Source: Gracilaria caudata (Eukaryota > Rhodophyta > Florideophyceae > Gracilariales > Gracilariaceae). From it: a stretch of DNA of 26,511 bases. This document shows positions 8,792 through 17,348 of the stretch, piece after piece. The position numbers were made by a program, and so were the translations under genes. The stretch spans positions 1 to 26,511 of the forward strand of contig JASCIV010000282.1 in the NCBI GenBank assembly GCA_030374735.1. Direction: 5' to 3'. Numbering within the stretch: position 1 is the stretch's first letter; the number at the start of each line of letters is the position of its first letter. The notes under the pieces are model-generated. The model had not been told where the DNA came from. It searched no databases and saw only the letters and a list, made by a program, of their open reading frames with translations.

Positions 8792-10354
8792 TTACGCGCG
8801 CGACCATGTCTCGACTATTCGCCGAACCCCCTTCACCGTGTTCTTCTCTAACGCTTTTCTTGTCCACTTCGCCGTCTTAGACTTTTCCCGCATCTCTTCC
8901 AGTTGCTTAGTGATAGAAACGCTCGCGATTAGGGCATCTACCGATTTTCGCGATCTTTGTGTGTCAAACACTAGCTCATTAGGATGATGAAGTTTGACGT
9001 ACTCTTTCATTTCTTTCAGCATTGTACGCACGCTGTTGATCCATGATCGATGCTGTCGTGAAATATATCCCTCATCCGTGCACAAGTCTTTCTCTAGCCT
9101 TCCCAAGTACAGAAGAGTGATGTTTTCTACATCGATGATATATCCCACAGGAGACATCTTCTGAATTGTTGCCGTGCACCACAATAAGCAGTTCGCAAAT
9201 TCCCGGAATACCTGACAATGCCGATAGAATTTGTCGCCTTCAGGGACGCTGTCAAGGGTGGATACCAGTGGACCATACTCATGTTGAACCGATACAAGAA
9301 GCATTCGCAGCGCAGCTTCCATATCTGTTCTTGGCCGAGTTCTGTTCGAAGCCGTTTCGATCACCTTCGCCATTTCTTCATATGTGCCCTGGGTGTACCC
9401 GCTAATGGTACGTAACACTCCTCCAAGCTCTCTTGAAAGCAGTATAAACTCTGTCAAACCACTGTGCATTAGCTGGTAGAAATCCCCAATTGGATGAGAG
9501 TCTTTGCGCATAACACGTTTCGCTCTGCGATATCCAAGGGGTGTAGAACCCTGAGCATAGTTCCATCTTAGACCAGCGGGATGTTCCTTCTCCACGTACT
9601 TGACCAACACTTCCATAACTGCATTTAAAGCTTCCGCAAAGTCACTGTGAACAGGATTACATCCGAGGTCAATATAACGGGACAAGATATCTTCTGCGAG
9701 GCTGTTGACGACGACTTTGTAATCCTTGGTATGCTTCAGGGGAGTTGGGGCTACAACCCAGCCCAGAGCGGCCGCAGCATCTGCTAGAGCCATTGTATGG
9801 TTGTGCAACGGATTTCGGGCGTCGATGTCATACTTCAACTCTGCGGTATCAGCACTCTTGTCAATAAGGTCTTGACATTCATCTTTGAGGACTTCCGGAT
9901 TGGACGGTTTTGCCATCTTAGATGCTCTGGTAACAAGTGCTCCTTCAGCCTTAACACTAGCCTCAAAGAGGATTGTCTGTTCAAGTATGGTTTCACATGG
10001 TGGTCCAAACTCCTTACCAAGCTGACCGATTTGCTGAGCAGCTTTTTTGAGCTGTTGGATTGGAGGATCAAGAACTTTGAGAAAGAGCTCTCCTGGATCA
10101 TAGTCGATGACCTTCGCCTGTATATGTGATCGGCCTGTTGTTACAACTTTGGGAAGGGATTCGGCAATGTTCTCGACTCGAACCAGACTAGCTTCTACGG
10201 CGTTGTTAATGGCGCGCTCACTTCTGAAAGTACGAATCTGAAGGGGTGGTAGAGATTTGCCTTTGAGCTTACTCCTAATGGTAAATTCTTCTAACGACCG
10301 AATCTTCCGCTCCAGAATATCGAGGGCGCCCTCTGGATCAGCTACTGCGGCCAT
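8792..10354 (-). CDS. Tandem CAP/Srv2 N-terminal-domain protein (double CAP_N, no CARP domain)
   Basis: 520 residues from the first ATG (10354-10352). Residues about 86-268 match the helical folded domain of adenylyl cyclase-associated protein (CAP/Srv2): a segment with PLHNHTMALADAAAALGWV corresponds to the family FNHLSAVSESIxALGWV, then APTPLKHTKDYK, and it ends VLVKYVEKEHPAGLRWN. Residues about 287-464 are a second, diverged copy: IGDFYQLMHSGLTEFILLSR followed by ELGG, then an FYRHCQVFREFANCLLWC segment, ending MKEYVKLHHPNELVFD. In CAP this domain binds cofilin-decorated actin and promotes severing. The usual proline region, WH2 and C-terminal CARP domain are absent; instead there is a 56-residue basic helical tail. 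Function in actin turnover is inferred from family. No intron is seen. The gene converges on LHCR and is divergent from AOX. Confidence 0.8.
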   Translation of the reverse strand: MAAVADPEGALDILERKIRSLEEFTIRSKLKGKSLPPLQIRTFRSERAINNAVEASLVRVENIAESLPKVVTTGRSHIQAKVIDYDPGELFLKVLDPPIQQLKKAAQQIGQLGKEFGPPCETILEQTILFEASVKAEGALVTRASKMAKPSNPEVLKDECQDLIDKSADTAELKYDIDARNPLHNHTMALADAAAALGWVVAPTPLKHTKDYKVVVNSLAEDILSRYIDLGCNPVHSDFAEALNAVMEVLVKYVEKEHPAGLRWNYAQGSTPLGYRRAKRVMRKDSHPIGDFYQLMHSGLTEFILLSRELGGVLRTISGYTQGTYEEMAKVIETASNRTRPRTDMEAALRMLLVSVQHEYGPLVSTLDSVPEGDKFYRHCQVFREFANCLLWCTATIQKMSPVGYIIDVENITLLYLGRLEKDLCTDEGYISRQHRSWINSVRTMLKEMKEYVKLHHPNELVFDTQRSRKSVDALIASVSITKQLEEMREKSKTAKWTRKALEKNTVKGVRRIVETWSRA

Positions 10355-11874
10355 GATCAAGTAGCTGAAGGTTGGTTGAAGTTGAAGCCTGACAGGTCCC
10401 TCTCAACTCTCTCTTATCTTTTCTCCGGAAGCACGTCAATGTTCGGATTGTGAGCCTTTACCCCAAAGTAAGGAGCCCAAGTTTGGTTTTTGGGAGTAAC
10501 GAACACGCAACAGATGCTTTTAGTGTATGAGTAGAATTCAGCTAATGGAATTTGAATGGACAGATTACAAATGAAGGCACGCAGAAACGTGCCAAAAATG
10601 GGCGTTCAAGAACAAATATGCCTTCCACGATGGCTGCGAGATCATATGCGCAGCATTTCTAAACGCATGCAGCTCCGCCGTACGTGTTCTTCCTCTTCCC
10701 CCTCTGTAGTCGGCGAGCACATGTGCTTGAGTGCGGTCTCCTACGAGCCCTTCTCGAGCCCGAATGAATCGGGACTGGAGCGTTCGAGTTGACAAGTGGT
10801 TTGACGAAGCTATGGGTGGCCTGCTTCCTCTTGATTTGCATTGACCTGCAAAAGTTCAGAAGGTTTGTCCCGTTTGGTTAGGACACATTTGACTGCTCCG
10901 TGCTTACAGTACATAGCAGCAATGCAAAGATCATGATGAGGAAAGCTGTTGAAATGGAATGGATAAAAATGGTCTTGGAAAGTTACCGTATCCTCGCAGA
11001 CAGACACAAGGGTAAAGGCTTTAGCGAACGCTGCTTTATCTATACTGACCGCGACCTGGTCGCGAGGACAGATGCTGAAACCGCCGTCGTCGATCATCGG
11101 TATTATCTGCAACCGTTATGAATTCTCGCCTTTCTAATCAGCCCGAATCACGGATGGCTTGTTCTTTGAGTTGATTTGATTTCTTCTCTTCTGCTTACAT
11201 ATCGGATATTGCTGCGTGTGGCACGCGGACAGAAGCTCGCAAATCGGTTACAATTGTGCTCCCCCGCTGGATGCGACGATATAAGTGACCATGAGGTACA
11301 TCCTTTCGCACAGCTGCCACATAGAAGTTACCACCATGTAGGCTGTGGTGTCTTCGTACCGTTTTCATGGCCTACCAAGGGTAGTCACAGAATGACTGTG
11401 TTATTCGCCTCACTCATAACCTTACGTTTCAATCGTGGAGGAGGATCTGTTTCACCATTTTGTAACCTTAGTGTGCTCCATATGCATCATGACCCCGCCA
11501 GAGTCAGCAATCCTTGCAGCCTTTGGCCGCTCGCAGGACAGATGCAGGCCCGTTAGAAAAATCCCAGCATTGCGGTGCTTTGTGCGATGCCATTGGGTGA
11601 CGTGGTCATGCAGGTGCTTGGTTCTGCAAGCGCCAACCAAAGTTCCGGGTTTGGCACTTACTAACGTGGGGCAACAACCATGATGAGATGTGGGAGGAAG
11701 AAGATCACAGCTTCGCATTGCATGCCGCTACGTTCGACTGCGTATTAAAGGTCGTTCCTCACAAATTGCTGCACTCAGTTCTCGAGCTGTATAGCCACTC
11801 CTTTGAGAACCATCAACAAAGAACCCCACGCGTGCAAAACAAGTTTCACAATTACAATCAAACCATCAAGCACA
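10355..11874. other. Divergent intergenic region, double CAP_N gene / AOX
   Basis: About 1.5 kb lies between two start codons. It carries several short open frames on both strands (the largest about 100-126 codons, for example 10810-11112 minus and 11176-11556 plus). None has a recognisable domain or forms an obvious exon series. I interpret it as two promoters. A conventional TATA box is not clear upstream of AOX. Confidence 0.5.
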
Positions 11875-13145
11875 ATGGCCCCTGGTCGATCAATGTTCCA
11901 TGCTTTCAAGCACATTTCTCGCACCCTCAAGCTTTTCGAAGCCCGCCGAAGTCATTCGATTCCGTTTTACTTTGAAAAATATGGTCATGGAAGTACCTTA
12001 GCTGTTCGCAACCTACATTGTCTTGCTTCAACCCCACAATCGGGACGCAGTTTCTCTCTCATGAACGGGGGACTAGCAAAACCTTTCAGTCCTGGCTGTA
12101 GCCTCTATACCAAGCAGCTATGCACAAAGGCGCAAGCAGCGGTGTCTCCTGACCAAAAAGGAAATTCTTCAAAGACCAGTCGTTATGACTGGGTTGACGA
12201 AGTAAGTATGCGGCCGTCCAATGCTCCAATATATAGCGCTTCTTCTGCATGGTATTCCTTGGTACTCACACAATCTGTCTCCGCTTGTGCAGGAAGCTAC
12301 CCAATTGATTGAGAAAGCATACAGGCGACATAAGGCCCTAGCTGATAATTCCAAATCATTTCCTCCGAGTCTATCTGTGAAAGACCTGGAAAAGATTGGA
12401 ACTCCAGTGCACTATCCGCCCAAGGACTTTGTAGATCGCATTGCTTTCAATGCAATGAAATTCCTTCGTGTATTCGTTCACGCTTTCTTCCGTGAGAAGT
12501 ATGATCATCATGCTGTATGCTTGGAAACTGTCGCTGCCGTCCCCGGTCTTGTTGGGGGCTTCCACCGCCATTTACGTTCTCTTAGAAGGATGAAGCGCGA
12601 TCATGGGTGTACGTCCCCCTCCCCCTCTTCCAATGTTCGTGACAAGGATTCTAACTTCTGTCAATGACTTTTTTTTTGAGCATCATGCAGGGATAACTGT
12701 TATGCAAGAAGAAGCCGAAAACGAACGAATGCACTTACTAATTTTCATGAAGGTCACGAACCCTTCTGCTCTGGAGCGAGGATTGGTCGTGCTGGCCCAA
12801 GGGTTGTATCTCACATTCTACTCGGCATTATATCTCGCAATGCCACGTGCGGCCCATCGCCTAACAGGATACTTGGAAGAGGAAGCACATAGAGCCTACA
12901 CAGAGTATCTCGAGTGCATTGACAATGGAAAACTGAAGAACAAACCTGCTCCCGAAATCGCGAAGAACTACTACCATCTGGTCGACGGCGCTACCATGCG
13001 CGATGTGATTCTTCACGTTCGAGCGGATGAGGCCATGCATCGCGACGTGAATCATCACTTAGGAAACAAGTATCGAGATGGCGATACGGACTCTCCGACA
13101 CATGCGATTGATCTCGAGCAAGAGGATGCTGGAAGGCGGTTGTAA
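11875..13145 (+). CDS. AOX: Mitochondrial alternative oxidase (spliced)
   Basis: Exons 11875-12201, 12293-12608 and 12691-13145 encode 365 residues. AOX is a di-iron ubiquinol oxidase on the inner mitochondrial membrane that passes electrons to oxygen without proton pumping. All six expected iron ligands are present: E187 in LETVAAVPG, E226 and H229 in EEAENERMH, E277 in LEEEA, E328 and H331 in ADEAMH; the catalytic-site tyrosine is Y284. The N-terminus (MAPGRSMFHAFKHISRTLK) is basic and amphipathic like a mitochondrial presequence. The ATG at 11875 is chosen because the only in-frame extension upstream begins at a TTG. Unusual points: Met330 where the family has His (EAHH becomes EAMH), a roughly 30-residue hydrophilic C-terminal extension, and a stop codon inside a splice-donor consensus. 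Confidence 0.93.
12202..12292 (+). other. AOX intron 1 (91 nt)
   Basis: The donor GTAAGT at 12202 follows an intact GAA codon, and the acceptor is GTGCAG ending at 12292. A plausible branch sequence CTCAC lies about 25 nt before the acceptor. Removal joins WVDE to EATQLIEKAY in phase 0. Confidence 0.9.
12609..12690 (+). other. AOX intron 2 (82 nt)
   Basis: The donor is GTACGT at 12609 and the acceptor ATGCAG ends at 12690. A CTAAC branch-like motif is at 12651-12655 and a nine-T tract follows it. Splicing splits a TGG codon (T/GG) and restores the conserved AOX tryptophan before ITVMQEEAENERMH. Confidence 0.93.
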
Positions 13146-13227
13146 GTGAAGAGCGGTGTCTCGTGCTCTGTTTCATGAAAACTCGTGATTTTGGAGCCTG
13201 TAATGGTGTGAATGAGATTTCTTGTAG
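13142..13227 (+). other. Candidate third AOX intron overlapping the stop codon
   Basis: GTAAGT begins at 13142, so the TAA stop (13143-13145) lies inside a consensus donor. TTTCTTGTAG ends at 13227. The resulting 86-nt intron matches the sizes of the other introns here (82-91 nt). Splicing would keep the terminal Leu and add 29 residues ending at a TAG at 13316-13318. Whether it is used cannot be decided from sequence alone. Confidence 0.4.
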
Positions 13228-13736
13228 GATGAGAGTCGCACTGAAGAAACGATTTTTGTGGAAGAGTAACAGTACAGTAGCTTGGAATCGTGTGCAGAGT
13301 GCGACTTTTGCGGTCTAGTGCGTTGCCTGGTACCATCCTGAACGATATGGAAGGGTCTGCATGTCATGTGTGATTCCAAAAGTACTTAAGCAGGTTGTTC
13401 AAAATGAGACTGAGAAATGCGATAGGCATGTCCGTGCATCCATTCTTCGGCGTTTATCCACTCGATTAGAAGATGAAATAGATAGCAACGTCAGTGGGAC
13501 AACCACGCAACAGAACGATGCCTTTGTAGCTGTTGGCTGTAGTGAGAAGGATGGGTGGATAAAATCGCAGCTACCTTCGTACCGAGGGAGGAATAGTCAA
13601 GCGACCAACTATTTAAGGGTCGGCACGTCCCGTTCTACACTGTAACCGTTTTTACAGTTGAACCCTCGAGCTTTCAATCATTTTTGTGCGTGGACTTTTT
13701 GCTCTGCGCCGCAAGACTGGTGACCAGAAAGCCACG

Positions 13737-13768
13737 AAAAGGGCTGGCCCAGCTGGCCCAGCCCTTTT
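13737..13768. repeat. 32-nt near-perfect palindrome / strong hairpin
   Basis: Eleven-base arms AAAAGGGCTGG (13737-13747) and CCAGCCCTTTT (13758-13768) flank an inner CCAGCTGG palindrome (13749-13756). The only non-pairing positions are C48 and C57 of this block (13748 and 13757). The right arm runs into five T. It could fold as a transcript hairpin downstream of AOX or be a dyad DNA site. Confidence 0.9.
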
Positions 13769-13862
13769 TGGGTGGAAAACATGGCGCATGGCAGCAATCT
13801 ATCCCTGGCACAAAGGTAGCCTACCTTCTACGTACCAACGCTGAACGTTTCAGCCGGTAATA

Positions 13863-13876
13863 TAGGAGCGCTCCTA
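13863..13876. repeat. 14-bp perfect palindrome
   Basis: TAGGAGCGCTCCTA reads identically on both strands. It lies about 100 bp after the 32-nt palindrome, in the region upstream of the bHLH gene. Confidence 0.9.
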
Positions 13877-14284
13877 GGAGTGGAAAGGATGAGGTTGGAC
13901 ATCAAAGTGCTCACGAATTTTGGATAGTCTACTAGTGTACGAATTCGAGTCAAGTGTTGATCAAGCTCTTGTGATTATCAGTCCATACCAGCCGAGGCTT
14001 AAGTCACTCTTGGCGACTTCACTTGCAAATTTGCTGACGAGACTGCCGGACCAGCAGTGCGGCACCCGGGTGCAAGTTGCTTGTAAGCATCCTGGATCAG
14101 TAGCATCAAGCCAGAACACGACGCAAGACGTCAAAGATTCTAGAAACTACATCGAACTCATGGGCATGATATCGATAAACCCGAGTGAGTAAGGGCCAGG
14201 ATCCCATAGAGAGAGTGCGCAGGCGCTAGAAGGCATCACTCAGAAAAACCAGAAACCCTCGAGATGCCATACGAATGAAGAAGC

Positions 14285-14303
14285 ACGGTCCAATTTGGAC
14301 CGT
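14285..14303. repeat. 19-bp inverted repeat
   Basis: The arms ACGGTCCAA and TTGGACCGT are exact reverse complements separated by one T. Such a compact dyad is typical of a dimeric regulator site, here about 700 bp upstream of the bHLH start codon; the role is inferred. Confidence 0.9.
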
Positions 14304-14475
14304 CCGAACTCTCGTTTCGCATGCGTCCTACTGCGAAGCCCCAGCAAAATGATAAACGCCGCCCTGACCCATCGCCCCCAGCTCGTACGCACAGCGTTAG
14401 GGAACCACGTGCCATCTTGACCAACTACTTTTCCATGAGTGGGGCAAAACAGAGCGGACCAGTGGAGGCATGATA

Positions 14476-14496
14476 GGCACTCCCTCAAGGAGTGCC
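14476..14496. repeat. 21-nt hairpin (8-bp stem)
   Basis: The arms GGCACTCC and GGAGTGCC are separated by the loop CTCAA. This is a stable stem-loop in the putative promoter or 5' leader of the bHLH gene. Confidence 0.9.
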
Positions 14497-14981
14497 AAAT
14501 GAAGGCAACAAGATGAGATTGGTCGAGTGCTCGTCAGCCTGATGTCTGAGACATGCCCATCCCACGCACACGCGCCGAGCCGCAGCAGCGAAATCTGCCG
14601 TTTAGGGTTGTCCCTGGCTGCCAGCCAATGGCCGAAGGCTCTGCTTCACGTGTCCGTCGTCAGGTGGACCTCCTCCGAAACCCAGCCTCGGGGCTCGGGC
14701 AGAGGCGACTCGTCTGTGCTGCACTTGCAAAAGCACACGCGTCGCAACCAGCGAGCCATTCTGGCCTGGTCGCCGAGCAACGCACGGCCTTGAGCTCTAT
14801 AGGTTCGCTCGTCATCTCTGTCTTCAATCTTTGGCAGTCATTCTCATTGCGTGCTTGTGTGCAGTGTGCTCTTCTCACGGTGAAGAACGACTCTGCTATC
14901 GTGCTTCACAAACGGCTTGTTGCGCGAGCACGTCGCCTTGGTTTTGCACTTGCACCCCCAAACTGCCGAGTCGCATGCGCG

Positions 14982-16127
14982 ATGCCGCCCTCACCTGAAC
15001 CCGACCGAAAGCGTATCCGTACATGCACGTCAGCTAAAGATGAGGTGAACACCTCAGACGTCGAAAATGCACGCAGCGAGTTCTGTCCAACCCGTCCCCC
15101 ACAGGCGGAGCGCAAGCGAGAGTTAGAACGAAATCGTCGCAATCTTGTGAATATTCGCTTTATCGAGCTTGAAAAAGAGCTCATTCGTTCGGGTCCGCGC
15201 GCGACAGACCCCTCGGACAAGGGGTCTGCGTCGTCGTCCGAGTTTGTGGCGAAGGGCAAACGGATCGACAAGGAAGCTGTGCTAAAAGAGGCTGCCCAAC
15301 GTATAGCAGCCTTGCGGAAAGAAGTTGAGTCACAGGCCTCACGCATCGCGAGTATGACCGACGAAATTTCTCATCTGCGTGCAGAGAAGTTGGAACTGCG
15401 AACTGACAAGAGCTACTTGCGTAGCGAGCTTGAGAACGCTCGCAACGAAACTAAGCGTCTGCGCGTCGATAATATTGGTTTATGGCAAGCAGTAAGGAAA
15501 CAGTCGCTTGTCAAGAACTATTTGGCTCCGGACTTGGCTAAGATTCCCATCGACTTGTTCACCCGTTCAAAACATCAGAGTATGCCACAGTCCGCCACAC
15601 CTTCCGCGAGCACTGGCCCTTTTTCACAGGGTTTGCAATCACAACCACTCCCGTCGGTACTCCCTTCCGCCTCACAACCTCAGCGAGCTATATTTCCAAG
15701 CTCGAGTATTAATGCAATACATCCGCAACCTCCAGACCCAGATCCCGCAGTTGAAACTAATCCATCCATGTTACAAGGTGAATCTATTCTCATGCACCAG
15801 ACATCCGAAGAGCTCAGCGACCTCTTCGCCACTTATGTCCCGGGTGTTATGAATACGGCTGATAGGGCCCCAATTCCTAGTCTTGGAGCCATTCCAGACC
15901 TATCACAGTCAACATCTCTCCCTGTCTCCCATCTGCGCAACCCTCAACTTCAGTTAACCCAGCTTATGTCATCTGCACAGTCGAATCCGAATCAACCAGT
16001 TGTGTCATCCCCTGTCAAGGATCCACAATCCATGCAACCGAACAACTCAACATCTCCAGATATCGGCAGTTCGGGGCGGGAGAAATCTGGTGATGACCCA
16101 TTCTCGGACATTGCTTATTGTGTGTGA
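14982..16127 (+). CDS. bHLH transcription factor with extended coiled coil (ILR3/IVc-like)
   Basis: 381 residues from the ATG at 14982; the frame is open to an ATG at 14553 (524 residues), but the extra part looks untranslated, so the start is uncertain. The basic region (about 43-56) contains ELERNRRNLVNIRF, which aligns with the Myc-type ERxRRN motif: Glu49 and Arg52-Arg53 are the E-box-reading Glu and Arg, while the usual His is Lys45. Helix 1 is about 57-69, an unusually long loop about 70-94, and helix 2 about 95-113 (DKEAVLKEAAQRIAALRKEV). A coiled coil follows to about 172 (LRAEKLELRTDKSYLRSEL), the arrangement seen in plant ILR3/bHLH105 iron-response factors. The C-terminal half is Ser/Pro/Gln-rich and probably disordered or activating. 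Target genes and any iron link are inference. Confidence 0.75.
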   Translation: MPPSPEPDRKRIRTCTSAKDEVNTSDVENARSEFCPTRPPQAERKRELERNRRNLVNIRFIELEKELIRSGPRATDPSDKGSASSSEFVAKGKRIDKEAVLKEAAQRIAALRKEVESQASRIASMTDEISHLRAEKLELRTDKSYLRSELENARNETKRLRVDNIGLWQAVRKQSLVKNYLAPDLAKIPIDLFTRSKHQSMPQSATPSASTGPFSQGLQSQPLPSVLPSASQPQRAIFPSSSINAIHPQPPDPDPAVETNPSMLQGESILMHQTSEELSDLFATYVPGVMNTADRAPIPSLGAIPDLSQSTSLPVSHLRNPQLQLTQLMSSAQSNPNQPVVSSPVKDPQSMQPNNSTSPDIGSSGREKSGDDPFSDIAYCV

Positions 16128-17348
16128 CAGGGAATATGTTTTGTTTTCGTACAAGATGGGGGGTTTCTTGTGCGAAATAGTTTCACGTTGTCACTAGCTG
16201 TCGAGCCGTTTTTGTGGATAGACGATTAACTGAAGCACCTAATTTCCATGCTTCCTAGTTGTCCACGTTTGTTTCGTATTGTGAGTCTGTTGTCGTGTTG
16301 ACGAAGTTAAGTTGACTTCAAGAGTTCTCTATCATTATACTTGACACTTTCAGCAAGCAGCCATATTCATTGCACTACGGTTGTAGCATAACTGTACAAT
16401 TTAGGGGAAGACGATCGAGTGCGGATTATGTGCCAGGTTGTCTTCGGGTACCTCTGTACCTCTTTTGATATTTTATATGACCTTTGGTTTCAATGTGAAG
16501 AACCACTTACATTTCTGCAAGTCCGCAACAGGGAATACTAATGTGCCTTTCGAATTATAGGCTTCAGTCGTATACCCTATCATCCTTTCCGAAACAGGTT
16601 AGTGGGACGAACACATTGTGACGGGATAATAATACGACTTTGATCTTCATTGTGGTGAAGGAAAGTTTGTATTTTGAAATATGGGTCGATTCTTATGTGG
16701 ATGTGTTCATGACCATGTGTCCCGCATGCACTGAGGTAACGGCGATGTACAGGCAAAGGCATTAACCCCATAGGAATGCGAAGAGTAGATCACTGGATAA
16801 CGGGTTATCCCTCGAGAGACTCCCTGCTCTCGCTGCCAAGAGAATGATCCACCCGCATATCATGCCGAACAGAGGTTGACCCTGAGATGTTGAGAACGCT
16901 TCCACTCTAGTACATGGCCAAGCATTGTAGTGTTTGTTTTGTGAGTGGACTCTCAAACGAGATCGATTGGCGAAATTTCCTTCCCTTTGCTCAGTACGAT
17001 ATGATACGAAATGAAAACTGCGTGTAGCTCTCCAGTTTTCTCTTTCTCTGTCTCCTTTGTGAATACACTAGCTTAATTACAACGTCTCCAGTGATAATAT
17101 GCTTGGCCGGAAACAAATTCAAAGTCTGCTGATGCAAGGTAAAGAGCAGGAGACGAACCATTTCTTACTCGAACTCTGCCCTTTGTGCGCTATTCCCTAG
17201 TACGAGACAAGGAGGCCACATCAGATGCAATCGGCTTCAACATACCAGCCTGAGCTGCAACGAAGAGCAGTTCTCCCTTACGGACGTCTTACAACAAATT
17301 AATCTATCTACTGGTAAAGTCATTTCATGGAGTGTGTGTGGCAATGCT
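16128..17348. other. Convergent 3' flanks of the bHLH and HAUS3-like genes
   Basis: These 1.2 kb are AT-rich between two converging genes. The short open frames here (about 63-65 codons) are random in look and overlap both strands. No structural RNA, repeat or domain was recognised. Confidence 0.55.

Larger units (their letters stand above)
13146..14981. other. AOX-bHLH intergenic region with palindromes
   Basis: About 1.8 kb lies between two plus-strand genes: the AOX 3' flank followed by the bHLH promoter/5' UTR. It holds four perfect or near-perfect palindromes (listed separately). The small plus-strand frames 13361-13645 (94 codons, ATG) and 13920-14192 are within chance length and unrecognised. 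The bHLH frame is open from 14553, but residues upstream of 14982 look like translated leader. Confidence 0.5.

Noticed and set aside
11803..11874. N-terminal extension of AOX
   Set aside because: It would have to start at a TTG; the ATG at 11875 begins a good mitochondrial presequence.
14553..14981. N-terminal 143-residue extension of the bHLH protein
   Set aside because: The frame is open, but the sequence has no domain and contains pyrimidine-rich leader-like stretches; the ATG at 14982 is preferred, though not proven.
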